This document shows positions 25,787 to 33,512 of a stretch of DNA of 44,287 bases, piece by piece (position 1 is the stretch's first letter; every line of letters starts with the position of its first letter). The notes under the pieces were generated by a model. It worked only from the letters and a program-made list of their open reading frames with translations. It was not told the origin of the DNA and did not search any database. Origin of the DNA: Paraburkholderia madseniana (GTDB lineage Bacteria; Pseudomonadota; Gammaproteobacteria; Burkholderiales; Burkholderiaceae); contig NZ_VOSW01000077.1 of assembly GCF_009690905.1 (NCBI RefSeq), positions 1 to 44,287 of the forward strand, written 5' to 3'. Made by a program: the position numbers and the translations under genes.

Positions 25787-27373
25787 ATGAGAAAGAAGCT
25801 CATCTGTCTGTTGGTGGCGGGGAGTTTGCCAGGCTTTGCCATGGCAGACGCCACCAGCGACCAGATCAAGGCGCTACAGGCCCAGCTCAACGCACTGCAA
25901 AAGGAGGTGAAGCAGTTGCGTTCCGAGGTAGCGTCCAAGCCGAAGGCGGCGGCAGCAGCGACCGCGGCACCGGCTCCGGCTCCCGCTGTGGTGGCGGCGC
26001 CGGTCGACATCTCCTCGCCGGATTACGGCAAGGCGCAGGCGACGCTGACCAACGATCAGGTCGATTCGATGAAGCAGCAGATCGCCAATCAGCAGTTGAA
26101 GGTCGACTCGCTGGTGGATGCGGCGAACACAGGGCCGATCGCCGGCTTGTCGGTGACTGGTTATATCGACCCGACCTACTTGTATAACCGCGCGCAGAGC
26201 AGCTCGTCGTTCCTGTTCGCGAACCACGAAAATAGCTACAACTACTTCAACAGCACGTTCGGCGATCTGTACTTAGACATCAAGAAGACCTTCGGTGTCG
26301 GCCCGATGGCGCCGTCGGCCGAAATCACCTTGATGCCGAACCGCGGCAACGGTATTACGCTGCTTGCGAACGAGCATGGCAATATCGGCAACAACATCCT
26401 GAACACGGCGGTCATCAATGTGCCGTTGACGGCGACGACGACGCTCGTTGCCGGTTTGATTCCGAGCTTCGGCGGTTACGAAGTGCAGCAATCGAACCAG
26501 ATGCTGACGCTGACGCACAACCTGCTGTATGACTTCTCGGATCCGGGCAGCTACATCGGTATCGGAGCGAACTATACGACGGGTAACTGGGCGTGGAAGT
26601 TCTTCCTCGGCAACGAGCAGTACCGCACGTACGGCGCGACGACGCAGGTCGGCACCAACGCGCTGGGCGATCCAATCACGACCAGCAACAAGATCCCGAC
26701 CTTCACTTCGCGGGTCGACTACACCTGGTCTAGCGCACTGGATATTGGTGGGTCGTTCAATATCGGGCGTCAGACTTTGCCTAGCGCCCAGGCACTCGAT
26801 GCCAACGGCAACCCGATTCCGGGTTCGTTCGTCTACGGCGTAGGCGGCCAGTCGCCGAGCTCGGGTGGTACGTTCTTCTTCACGGAAGCCGACCTGACCT
26901 ACACGCTCGCCGACGTGCAGTACAACGCCGAACTCGACTACGGCCAGCAACAGAACGCCGCGTACAACGGCGGCCAGGCGCAGTGGTACGGCCTCTCGCT
27001 GCTCGCGCACCGCAAGTTCAGCATGCCGGTGGTGGGCCGTATGGGCGTGACGGCACGCTATGACCTGCTCGTCGACAGCAAGAACGGCGGCGGCGGCGGT
27101 GGCATCGCGCTGAATGGCAACGGCATGGATACGGCTGACGGCTTCGGCATCGGCGCAGACTGCTTCGCGAACTCGTCGAATCACGGCTTCGAGTGCAAGG
27201 GCGCCACCCGTCAGGACGTCGCACTCGACCTGTTGTTCTTCCCGACCCAGCAGATCACGGTCAAGGTGGAATATCGTCACGACTGGGCGAACAAACAGGT
27301 GTTCCTGAAGAACGACGGCTCGTACGGCAAGTCCAACGACCTGCTCGCGACGCAGTTCATCTACTCGTTCTAA
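25787..27373 (+). CDS. DUF3138 outer-membrane beta-barrel protein, putative polyamine porin
   Basis: A 528-residue exported protein of the DUF3138 family, known mainly from Burkholderiales. A signal peptide (1-20, AMA|DA) is followed by a coiled coil (about 24-50, DQIKALQAQLNALQKEVKQL) and an Ala/Pro linker (52-74). A second coil-like stretch near 95-110 precedes a long region of alternating beta-strand sequence ending in Phe (QFIYSF), the usual outer-membrane insertion signal. The coil-plus-barrel layout recalls trimeric or peptidoglycan-tethered porins. AAGGAG precedes the ATG. Its position between potI and two puuB genes suggests that it is the outer-membrane entry for polyamines; that function is inference. 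Confidence 0.85.
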   Translation: MRKKLICLLVAGSLPGFAMADATSDQIKALQAQLNALQKEVKQLRSEVASKPKAAAAATAAPAPAPAVVAAPVDISSPDYGKAQATLTNDQVDSMKQQIANQQLKVDSLVDAANTGPIAGLSVTGYIDPTYLYNRAQSSSSFLFANHENSYNYFNSTFGDLYLDIKKTFGVGPMAPSAEITLMPNRGNGITLLANEHGNIGNNILNTAVINVPLTATTTLVAGLIPSFGGYEVQQSNQMLTLTHNLLYDFSDPGSYIGIGANYTTGNWAWKFFLGNEQYRTYGATTQVGTNALGDPITTSNKIPTFTSRVDYTWSSALDIGGSFNIGRQTLPSAQALDANGNPIPGSFVYGVGGQSPSSGGTFFFTEADLTYTLADVQYNAELDYGQQQNAAYNGGQAQWYGLSLLAHRKFSMPVVGRMGVTARYDLLVDSKNGGGGGGIALNGNGMDTADGFGIGADCFANSSNHGFECKGATRQDVALDLLFFPTQQITVKVEYRHDWANKQVFLKNDGSYGKSNDLLATQFIYSF

Positions 27374-27388
27374 CACGACCCGCCTCAT

Positions 27389-27419
27389 CGCGTGGCCCGG
27401 CTTCACTGCGGGCCACGCG
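27389..27419 (+). terminator. 11-bp hairpin between DUF3138 gene and puuB
   Basis: CGCGTGGCCCG (27389-27399) and CGGGCCACGCG (27409-27419) are perfect complements with a 9-nt loop. The stem is very stable. No T-run follows, so readthrough into puuB is expected. Confidence 0.65.
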
Positions 27420-27446
27420 CCAAGGCCTCTTCCGCATGCTCTGCCT

Positions 27447-28739
27447 ATGCTCCAATTCTCGAACCAGCCTCACGTCGCCTCGTATTACGCAGCAACCGCA
27501 AACGACACCACCCGCCACCCTCCCCTCGAAGAAACGCTCAACGTCGACGTCTGTGTGATCGGCGCAGGCCTCACCGGCATCTCGACTGCGTTGAACCTCG
27601 CCGAGCGCGGTCATTCTGTCGCGGTGCTCGAAGCATCGAAAGTCGGATGGGCCGCGAGCGGCCGCAATGGTGGCCAGTTGATCGGCGGCTTTGCCTGCGA
27701 TATCGACACATTCGCGAAGTTCATGCCCGCGGATGACGTGAAGCGTGTTTGGGACATGGGGCTCGAAACCCTGGATATCGTCAAGGAACGCGTCGCGAAG
27801 CATCAGATCGACTGCGACCTGACCATCGGTTACCTGACCGCGGCGAACAAGCCGCGCGATACAGACGCGCTCCAGAAATGGCGCGACGAAGCGCAACGGC
27901 GCTTCGGCTATGACCGTTTCAGTTATGTCGATGCCGATGGCGTCGGCAACTATGTTCAATCACAGCGCTACCTCGGTGGATTGTTCGATGCGGACAGCGG
28001 CCATCTGCATCCGCTGAATTACACACTCGGTCTGGCGCGCGCGGCACGCGAGGCCAGCGTACAGATTTTCGAAGACAGTTGCGTCACGGCGTTGCGTCAG
28101 GAAAACGGCCGGCATGTGGCCGAAACCGCGCGCGGCAAGGTCAATGCGCAATTCGTCGTGCTCGCCTGCAACACCTATCTCGGCCAACTCGCGCCGGATC
28201 TCGCCAGCAAGATCATGCCGGTGGGCACCTACGTGATCGCCACCGAACCGCTCGACCCCGATCGCGCCGAAGCGCTGATGCCGGCGAAAGCGGCCGTGTG
28301 CGACAGCCGCTTCGTGCTGGACTATTTCCGCCCTGCCCCGGACAATCGCTTGCTGTGGGGCGGCAAAGTCAGCTATTCGACGTTCGCGCCGCGCAATCTC
28401 GGTGAAGCGATGCGCCGCGATATGCTGAAGACTTTCCCGCAACTCGACGATGTCAAAATCGACTATGCGTGGGGCGGCTTCGTCGACATCACGATGAATC
28501 GCGCGCCGCATTTCGGCCGGCTATCGCCTACGGTGTATTTCGCGCAGGGCTTCTCCGGTCACGGCGTGAACACCACCGGGCTCGCGGGCAAGCTGATCGC
28601 CGAAGCGATCGACGGCCAGGCGTCGCGCTTCGATCTGTTCGGCAAGATTCGTCACCGCGACTTCCCCGGCGGCGCTACACTGCGCACCCCTGCCCTCGTA
28701 CTTGCGATGGCCTGGTATCGAATGAAGGACCTGCTTTGA
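27447..28739 (+). CDS. puuB: gamma-glutamylputrescine oxidase, copy 1
   Basis: A 430-residue FAD-dependent amine oxidase of the DAO/PuuB type that oxidises gamma-glutamylputrescine to the aldehyde, releasing ammonia and H2O2. The dinucleotide fold GAGLTG is at 39-44 (VCVIGAGLTGISTALNLAERG), then VGWAASGRNGGQLIGG, DSGHLHPLNYTLGLA, and the C-terminal FAD segment YFAQGFSGHGVNTTGLAGKL. The ATG at 27447 has no clear ribosome site, but the conserved region begins 30 residues in. The stop overlaps the next puuB start by one base (TGATG). Confidence 0.92.
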   Translation: MLQFSNQPHVASYYAATANDTTRHPPLEETLNVDVCVIGAGLTGISTALNLAERGHSVAVLEASKVGWAASGRNGGQLIGGFACDIDTFAKFMPADDVKRVWDMGLETLDIVKERVAKHQIDCDLTIGYLTAANKPRDTDALQKWRDEAQRRFGYDRFSYVDADGVGNYVQSQRYLGGLFDADSGHLHPLNYTLGLARAAREASVQIFEDSCVTALRQENGRHVAETARGKVNAQFVVLACNTYLGQLAPDLASKIMPVGTYVIATEPLDPDRAEALMPAKAAVCDSRFVLDYFRPAPDNRLLWGGKVSYSTFAPRNLGEAMRRDMLKTFPQLDDVKIDYAWGGFVDITMNRAPHFGRLSPTVYFAQGFSGHGVNTTGLAGKLIAEAIDGQASRFDLFGKIRHRDFPGGATLRTPALVLAMAWYRMKDLL

Positions 28740-30061
28740 TGAATGCACCGACTCCCGGCTTCAACACCCTCGACCACCGCGCCGATGCGCTGATCGCCAA
28801 CTCCTACTACGAGGCGAGCGCCGCGCGTCCGCCGGCTGACGATCCGATGCTCGACGGCACGCTGGAGGCCGACGTCTGCGTGATCGGCGCGGGCTTCTCC
28901 GGTTTGTCGGTGGCGTTGGAATGCCGGGCGCGCGGATTGTCGGTGGTCGTGCTCGATGCGCATCGTCCCGGTTGGGGCGCGTCGGGTCGCAACGGCGGGC
29001 AGACGTTAGTCGGTTTCGCGAAAGACGAGATCATCGAACGGCAACTCGGGCTCGACGGCGCACGCGCCGCGTGGGCGATGTCGGTGGAAGGCGTGGCTCT
29101 CGTGCGCGAGCGCATCGAACGCTACGGCATCGATTGCGATTTCACCTCCGGCTATCTCACGGTAGCCACCAAACCGAAGCGTGTGCCGGATTTGCGTTCG
29201 TGGATGGAATCGGCGTCGCAACGCTGGGGCTATACGAAACTCTCGTGGCTCGATACCGATGAAGTGCGTTCACGCGTCGCTTCGCAACGTTATCTGGCGG
29301 GCGTCTACGATCCGTTTTCCGGCCATCTGCATCCGCTCAAATACTGCCTCGGTCTCGCCGATGCGGCACGTCGTGAAGGTGCGCAACTGTTCGCGCATTC
29401 GCCGGTGATCGAAGTCGTGCGTGGTGCACGGCCCGTCGTGCGGACCGCTAATGGCGAGGTACGCTGCCGCTTCGTCGCGGCATGCGGCAATGCCACGATC
29501 GGCGACGTGTTGCCGGCGCCGGTGGCCGCACGCATCGCGCCGATCGCGTCCTATATCGTTGCGACGGAACCGCTCGGTCAGGCGCGCGCCGACGCACTGA
29601 TCAAAGGACGTGAGGCGATTTGCGACAACAACTTCTTCCTCGATTACTTCCGTCTGTCGGCTGATCATCGCGTGCTGTTCGGTGGCCGCGCGAGTTCGAC
29701 CGGCGCGTCGCCCGTGCAACTCTGCGAGGAAATCCGCAAGCGCATGATCAGCGTGTTCCCGCAGCTAGGCGATGTGCGAATCGACTATGCGTGGGGCGGT
29801 TTTGTCGACGTGACGCGCAATCGTGCGCCCGATTTCGGCTCGATCGATCCGAACTATTTCTACGTGCAGGGCTTTTCAGGTCACGGCGTGGCGTTGAGCG
29901 GGATTGCTGGGCGCGTGATTGCTAAAGCCATGGCCGGTGATACCGCAGCCTTCGATCTGTTCGCGCAGTTGCGGCATGCGCGCTTTCCGGGTGGGCCGGC
30001 ATTGCGCGGGCCGGCGCTGGAACTCGGGATGATGTATCACCGGATTCTGGAGTTGTTCTAG
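28739..30061 (+). CDS. puuB: gamma-glutamylputrescine oxidase-like protein, copy 2
   Basis: A 440-residue paralogue of the preceding oxidase. GAGFSG lies at 50-55, followed by GWGASGRNGGQTLVGF, DPFSGHLHPLKYCLGLADAA, DYAWGGFVDVTRNRAPDFG and QGFSGHGVALSG. It is clearly diverged from copy 1 outside the FAD motifs. Start ATG 28739 shares one base with the previous stop, so both are translationally coupled. Two adjacent PuuB-type enzymes may act on different glutamylated amines (for example putrescine and cadaverine or spermidine), or one may serve a different N-substituted substrate. It converges on the AsnC-type gene. Confidence 0.9.
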   Translation: MNAPTPGFNTLDHRADALIANSYYEASAARPPADDPMLDGTLEADVCVIGAGFSGLSVALECRARGLSVVVLDAHRPGWGASGRNGGQTLVGFAKDEIIERQLGLDGARAAWAMSVEGVALVRERIERYGIDCDFTSGYLTVATKPKRVPDLRSWMESASQRWGYTKLSWLDTDEVRSRVASQRYLAGVYDPFSGHLHPLKYCLGLADAARREGAQLFAHSPVIEVVRGARPVVRTANGEVRCRFVAACGNATIGDVLPAPVAARIAPIASYIVATEPLGQARADALIKGREAICDNNFFLDYFRLSADHRVLFGGRASSTGASPVQLCEEIRKRMISVFPQLGDVRIDYAWGGFVDVTRNRAPDFGSIDPNYFYVQGFSGHGVALSGIAGRVIAKAMAGDTAAFDLFAQLRHARFPGGPALRGPALELGMMYHRILELF

Positions 30062-30154
30062 GCAGGTTTTCAGGCGCCGGTTGTTGTCCTCTCGTGGCGT
30101 CGGAACCCTCTGTACGGGAGATCTGCCAGTGTTTCCCACGATCATTGCGTAGCT

Positions 30155-30649
30155 TCAGTCGTTATCTGTCAGCAACTTGTCGAGAGGCACTCCGTGCTTG
30201 ACGAACGGCGAACGGATCACGATGTAACTGAAATACTTCTCGATGCCGAGATTGCGGTCGAGCAGGCGTTCAATCACTTCCTGGTAGTGACCGATGTCCT
30301 TGACGACAAACTTGAGCAGGTAGTCGTACCCACCGCTCACCAGGTGACATTCGGTAATTTCGTCGAAATCGCGCACGTTCGCCTCGAAACGCACAAAATC
30401 ATCGCGCCGATGGTCATGCAGCATGATTTCCGTGAACACGGACACGATGCTGGTCACTTTCGCGACGTTCACGTGCGCACCGTACCCCGAAATCACACCG
30501 GTTGATTCAAGGCGCTTGACGCGCTGCAGGCATGGGCTCGCAGAAAGGCCGACCGCGGCCGCGAGATTCGCGTTGGTGATGTTGGCGTTCCTCTGCAATT
30601 CGGCGAGGATCTTGATGTCGATCCGGTCGAGTTTTGGTCGGTTGCTCAT
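30155..30649 (-). CDS. Lrp/AsnC-family regulator
   Basis: A 164-residue Lrp/AsnC protein. The helix-turn-helix spans 6-60 (LDRIDIKILAELQRNANITN, SASPCLQRVKRLESTGVISG) and the ligand-binding RAM domain covers about 70-150 (VRDFDEITECHLVSGGYDYL, LRDRN-like LDRNLGIEKYFSYIV). Length matches the family. ATG 30649 is chosen because the Lrp start MSNRPKLDRID begins there; longer in-frame sequence is unrelated. It lies 41 bp downstream of an HAD gene on the same strand and converges on puuB copy 2. Such regulators usually respond to an amino acid or similar amine; the ligand here is unknown. Confidence 0.92.
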   Translation of the reverse strand: MSNRPKLDRIDIKILAELQRNANITNANLAAAVGLSASPCLQRVKRLESTGVISGYGAHVNVAKVTSIVSVFTEIMLHDHRRDDFVRFEANVRDFDEITECHLVSGGYDYLLKFVVKDIGHYQEVIERLLDRNLGIEKYFSYIVIRSPFVKHGVPLDKLLTDND

Positions 30650-30690
30650 ATCGTTCTGTTCTCGAATCGGCGGGCGAACCGGCTTTCCCG

Positions 30691-31416
30691 CTAAACGCGG
30701 GAAAGCTCCTCGTGATGCGCCTTGACGAACTGCGCCATGCTGGTGAACCTGAAATCGACAGACGGCTCCGCGAATGTGCGCATCGTCGCGCCGAGTCCGC
30801 GCTGCTCGAAGCGCCGATGGATCCAGCATGAACGAATGTCCAACCGGTTGGCTGGCTCATGATCGTGGTACATGCTGTCCGCGACATGCAGGATTTCGTC
30901 CTTACGCACGCCGAGTGTCGACAGCACGTCGAGCATATATTCAAAATTACGGCTCGACGGCTTGTAGCTTCCCACATCCTCAGCCGTGACGACGACGTCA
31001 AAGGGCACATGCAGCCTGGCGCGGCTGTATGTGAAATTCTCGTTATCCACGTTCGATAGGATGACCAGCTTGAAGTACTTCTTCAAATACTGCAGCGTAC
31101 TTGCCGAATCCGGGAACGCAGGCCAATTGCGGACCGAACGACCATAAGCCTCCGCCTGCTCGCGCGTGTAGCTGACGCTCCACTCTTCCGCAAGCCGCTT
31201 GTAGACCACCTCGAGCAGCCGGTTGTACGGCATGTCGGGCGTCGCGTTCTGCTGATATGACTCGTGGCGGGCGTGCGCTTCCAGCACCTGGTCGCGCGTC
31301 GATGGCGGGTGAAGCGATGAGACCAATACCGACAGACCCGCGACGATGCCCGATTCCCAGTCGATCAGGGTGCCATAGCAGTCGAATGTCAGGGCCTTAA
31401 AATCCGTCAGCCGCAT
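30691..31416 (-). CDS. L-2-haloacid dehalogenase-like HAD hydrolase, copy 1
   Basis: A 241-residue HAD-superfamily protein closest to type II (L-2-haloacid) dehalogenases. The nucleophile Asp12 lies in LTFDCYGTLIDWE, with Tyr at the position where phosphatases carry their second Asp. SNVDNENF, the Lys in GSYKPSSRNFEYML and HVADSMYHD follow in order. The ATG at 31416 has AAGGAG upstream. It is a tandem paralogue of the next gene upstream, sharing long identical stretches (ALTFDCYGTLIDWE-like, TRDQVLEAHARHES, SVRNWPAF). Dehalogenation is only one possibility; housekeeping of metabolites is equally possible for this clade. Confidence 0.88.
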   Translation of the reverse strand: MRLTDFKALTFDCYGTLIDWESGIVAGLSVLVSSLHPPSTRDQVLEAHARHESYQQNATPDMPYNRLLEVVYKRLAEEWSVSYTREQAEAYGRSVRNWPAFPDSASTLQYLKKYFKLVILSNVDNENFTYSRARLHVPFDVVVTAEDVGSYKPSSRNFEYMLDVLSTLGVRKDEILHVADSMYHDHEPANRLDIRSCWIHRRFEQRGLGATMRTFAEPSVDFRFTSMAQFVKAHHEELSRV

Positions 31417-31458
31417 GAAGGGCTCCTTAACTGGGGTGTTCCAGCTTGCGCGGAACAC

Positions 31459-31480
31459 GCCGCGCCGGCACCGGCGCGGC
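31459..31480 (-). terminator. 10-bp hairpin between tandem HAD genes
   Basis: GCCGCGCCGG and CCGGCGCGGC form a perfect G/C-only stem separated by two bases (effective loop of four). It lies between the two HAD genes on their coding strand and has no T-run. It probably modulates expression of the downstream copy. Confidence 0.5.
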
Positions 31481-31520
31481 AAATCAAACCGGCACTAAGG
31501 CCAGTAAATTTATCGACTAC

Positions 31521-32255
31521 TTACTTCTGCAGCAGCGCTTCCTGGTGAGCCTTCGCGAATTCGGCCATGCTGTTGAAACGGAAGTTCACGGTGGGTTGCT
31601 CACCGGGGTTCATCGTCGCGCCGAAACCGGTTTGCGAATGGCGGCGATAGATCCAGCACGATGCAAGCCCGAACGCGTTCGCGGGCTTGTGATCGTGGAA
31701 CAGACTCTCGGCGGTGTGGAGGATCTTCTCCTTCCGGATACCGCGCTCACCCAGCTTTTCCAGCTTGTCCAGCATGTACTCGAAGTTTCGCGGCGACGGT
31801 TTATAGGAGCCGACGTCCTCTGCGGTGATGATCGCGTCGAATTTGACCTGAAGCTTCGCGTTGCTGTACGTGAAGCTGTCATTGTCGATGTTCGACAGGA
31901 TGACCAGTTTGTAGTACTTCTTCAGATACTGTAGCGCGCTCGCCGAGTCCTCAAATGCCGGCCAATTGCGCACGGACTTGCCGTAGGCGAGGCACTCCTC
32001 GTACGTGAAAGGCACCTGCCATTCCTCGGCGAGTCGCTTGTACACGATAGGCAGCAGTTCCTGGTAGCGCTTCGCCGGCGTGTAGGCCTGCTGCGACGAC
32101 TCATGACGTGCGTGTGCTTCAAGAACCTGATCCCGCGTCAGCGGTGGGTTGACGCGTTCGAGCAGAGGACGCAACCCCTCGAAAATACCCGTTTCCCAGT
32201 CGATGAGCGTGCCGTAGCAATCGAAAGTCAGTGTATCGAAGTCGGTCAGTTTCAC
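31521..32255 (-). CDS. L-2-haloacid dehalogenase-like HAD hydrolase, copy 2
   Basis: A 244-residue paralogue of the adjacent HAD protein. Asp12 is in LTFDCYGTLIDWE, with SNIDNDSF, GSYKPSPRNFEYML and HTAESLFHDH. In the last motif the acidic residue of copy 1 (VADS) is replaced by Glu (TAES), which may change metal or water handling. The start is a GTG at 32255, set by AGGAGG a few bases upstream; upstream in-frame codons are unrelated. It is the first gene of the HAD-HAD-AsnC strand. The pair arose by duplication and has diverged moderately. Confidence 0.87.
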   Translation of the reverse strand: MKLTDFDTLTFDCYGTLIDWETGIFEGLRPLLERVNPPLTRDQVLEAHARHESSQQAYTPAKRYQELLPIVYKRLAEEWQVPFTYEECLAYGKSVRNWPAFEDSASALQYLKKYYKLVILSNIDNDSFTYSNAKLQVKFDAIITAEDVGSYKPSPRNFEYMLDKLEKLGERGIRKEKILHTAESLFHDHKPANAFGLASCWIYRRHSQTGFGATMNPGEQPTVNFRFNSMAEFAKAHQEALLQK

Positions 32256-32452
32256 AGTAACTCCTCCTGTTGGTTGGCGAGCTAGACATAGTCTATTGGG
32301 CGCGCCCAGCAACCGTTACTTATGTTGCCCACCGCATCGGCAATCTCTGTTGCTCGCGCGCACACCGACAGCAGAATCTGCTGCTTGCTTCTGCCTGGCA
32401 TGTTAGCAAAAGGCGATCGCTGAATACCTTGCTGCGGGCACCCAAGCAGACG

Positions 32453-33334
32453 TTATCGCCGCTGCGGCCCAAACATCCGCGACAACGCACGCGCGAGCTC
32501 CTTAACAGCGGCATCCGCCGTCGGACGATGCAGCAGCGCAATATCCATGGTTTCGATCGAAGGCAACCCGCTCTTCGATGTCAGCACGGCGTGATCCGCC
32601 AGCACCGCGCGCGCGGGCAGCAGACTGATCCCGAGACCATCGGCAACGGCTGCCTGGATTCCGCTCAAACTCGAACTGATAAAGCTCATCCGCCAGCGGC
32701 GCCCGAGTCCTTCGATCGCGTTGGTCATGTCGTCACGGTATAACCCGCGCGGCGGAAACGCGACGATCGGAATCGGATCGAGGTGGATTGAAGGGTTCTT
32801 CGCACTGTCGATCCACCTCAATTGCTCCGGCCAACACGCCACGGCCTCGCGGCTATTGCGCCGCTGCTTCACGAGAATCAGATCCAGATCGCCGCGATCG
32901 TAGCTATTGCTCAGGTCGCGGCTCAATCCGCTGGTCACTTCCAGCTTGACCTGCGGATGCTTGCGGTTGAACGCGGCAAGCATATGGGTTGTCGGTCCGC
33001 CGACGAAATCTTCCGGCACGCCCAGCCGGACCGTCAGCCCCACCGTCGCGCCCGACAGCGCTTCAATCATTTCATCGTTGAGAGCAAGCATGCGGCGCGC
33101 GTAGGCGAGCAAGGTTTCGCCGGCATCGGTCGGACTCACGTCGCGACTGCCGCGCTCGAGTAGCTTGTGCCCCGCCATATCCTCGAGACGCCGCACCTTC
33201 TGGCTAATGGTGGACTGCGTGGAATGAAGCCGTGCGGAAGCCGCAGTAAAGGTGCCGCAATCGGCCACCATGACGATGGCCTTCAGCAGATCCAGATCGA
33301 ATAGCGGTGTACGTGCTTTGGCGTTGGGTTTCAT
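32453..33334 (-). CDS. LysR-family regulator
   Basis: A 293-residue LysR-type regulator. The winged helix is at about 12-70 (LLKAIVMVADCGTFTAASAR, STISQKVRRLEDMAGHKLLE, SPTDAGETLLAYARRM). The effector domain begins near residue 95. It is divergent from the first amidohydrolase, with 178 bp between the start codons, the usual layout for a LysR gene and its target. It lies 197 bp upstream of HAD copy 2 on the same strand. The ligand is unknown; a nitrogen heterocycle is possible given the target's family. Confidence 0.9.
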   Translation of the reverse strand: MKPNAKARTPLFDLDLLKAIVMVADCGTFTAASARLHSTQSTISQKVRRLEDMAGHKLLERGSRDVSPTDAGETLLAYARRMLALNDEMIEALSGATVGLTVRLGVPEDFVGGPTTHMLAAFNRKHPQVKLEVTSGLSRDLSNSYDRGDLDLILVKQRRNSREAVACWPEQLRWIDSAKNPSIHLDPIPIVAFPPRGLYRDDMTNAIEGLGRRWRMSFISSSLSGIQAAVADGLGISLLPARAVLADHAVLTSKSGLPSIETMDIALLHRPTADAAVKELARALSRMFGPQRR

Positions 33335-33512
33335 CGAGCCTCGCAGCGCCTGATAACGGCATATATCTAACCAATGCTATCCAATTTCCAACTAACATGC
33401 ATTTGAACATTTAATTTTCGAATGCCGGGTGAGATGGATAACATCAAGCCATTCCTCGGCAGCCGCGACGAAGCGGCGCACGGGCCCGTATCGCCACTTC
33501 CGTCGAATCGGC

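Noticed and set aside
26273..27406. Long antisense frame over the DUF3138 gene
   Set aside because: Mirror frame only; the sense strand has signal peptide, coil and barrel.
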